DNA from: Vibrio tubiashii
GTDB lineage: Bacteria; Pseudomonadota; Gammaproteobacteria; Enterobacterales; Vibrionaceae
Assembly: GCA_000775715.1 (NCBI GenBank)
Contig: JRWQ01000002.1
Coordinates: forward strand, 37,734-101,733
Length of the DNA stretch: 64,000 nt
Reading direction: 5' to 3'
This document shows, one piece after another, positions 63,978-64,000 of this stretch (position 1 is its first letter; every line of letters begins with the position of its first letter). The translations under genes were made by a program, and so were the position numbers. Under the pieces are notes generated by a model, which did no database searches, was not told the DNA's origin, and saw only the letters and a program-made list of their open reading frames with translations.

Positions 63978-64000
63978 GAGTTTCGAGTTTCGAGTTTCGA
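63978..64000. repeat. Tandem heptamer repeat (TTTCGAG) at the window edge
   Basis: From 63978 the sequence is a 7-bp tandem repeat, three units of TTTCGAG (the last cut by the window end). It starts 6 bp after the gltA stop and continues beyond the window. Confidence 0.85.

Noticed and set aside
1..64000. CRISPR array, prophage, insertion sequence, tRNA or rRNA genes
   Set aside because: Looked for regularly spaced repeats, transposase or integrase motifs, and tRNA cloverleaf/rRNA signatures; none seen by eye.

Overview
This window is a chromosomal segment of a Vibrio, or a very close relative in Vibrionaceae. The evidence is gene order and protein sequence: the polar-flagellum cluster with the FlrA/FlrBC regulators, the Na+ motor pair PomAB beside thiI and xseB-ispA-dxs, the syd-queF block, and the sdhCDAB-sucABCD operon divergent from gltA. 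Families typical of vibrios also appear (DUF2310, DUF2956, DUF3301, DUF3549, DUF2897). Nothing seen fixes the species. I see no rRNA, tRNA, CRISPR, transposase or phage gene; the window reads as core genome.

Layout. Positions 1-16000 (all minus strand) hold polar flagellum genes in transcription order: three flagellins, flaG, fliD, flaI, fliS, then flrA, flrBC, then fliEFGHI, which runs off the left edge. Sigma-28-like promoters precede each flagellin, and sigma-54 promoters precede flrB and fliE, matching the FlrA -> FlrBC -> late-gene cascade. Positions 16000-26000 hold a Dyp-type peroxidase with a YfeZ-like membrane protein, then nitrite ammonification: nrfBCDE, a DsbE-like thioredoxin and nrfF on the minus strand, nrfA divergent on plus, and a detached nrfG beyond an SDR gene. 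Positions 26000-38300 hold housekeeping and small genes: yffB-dapE, an M15 peptidase, a 53-codon DUF2897 gene, syd, queF, a TPR protein with a degenerate GGDEF-like end, a SGEEF diguanylate cyclase, ppnN and xni. Positions 38500-45300 hold rlmM, DUF423, a hydrolase, gcvA with the divergent sRNA gcvB, thiI and pomAB. Positions 45400-52600 hold xseB-ispA-dxs, truC-yqcC, DUF3549-DUF3301, an acetyltransferase, a Csr-type sRNA and an unknown 95-residue protein. Positions 52650-63971 hold the TCA operon sdhCDAB-sucAB-sucCD and divergent gltA.

How it works together. The window combines control of motility (FlrA with both c-di-GMP-binding arginines, a probable diguanylate cyclase, a CsrA-sequestering RNA, PomAB stator) with respiratory metabolism (Nrf, Sdh, Suc, GltA).

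The most informative items outside the protein-coding genes are two regulatory RNAs (GcvB, and a Csr-type RNA with about 28 GGA motifs and an upstream VarA/UvrY-like palindrome), a cascade of readable flagellar promoters, a cluster of 11-nt mini-palindromes between xni and rlmM, and a small gene whose stop codon sits in the loop of its own terminator. I did not find convincing evidence of a wholly new multi-gene system.
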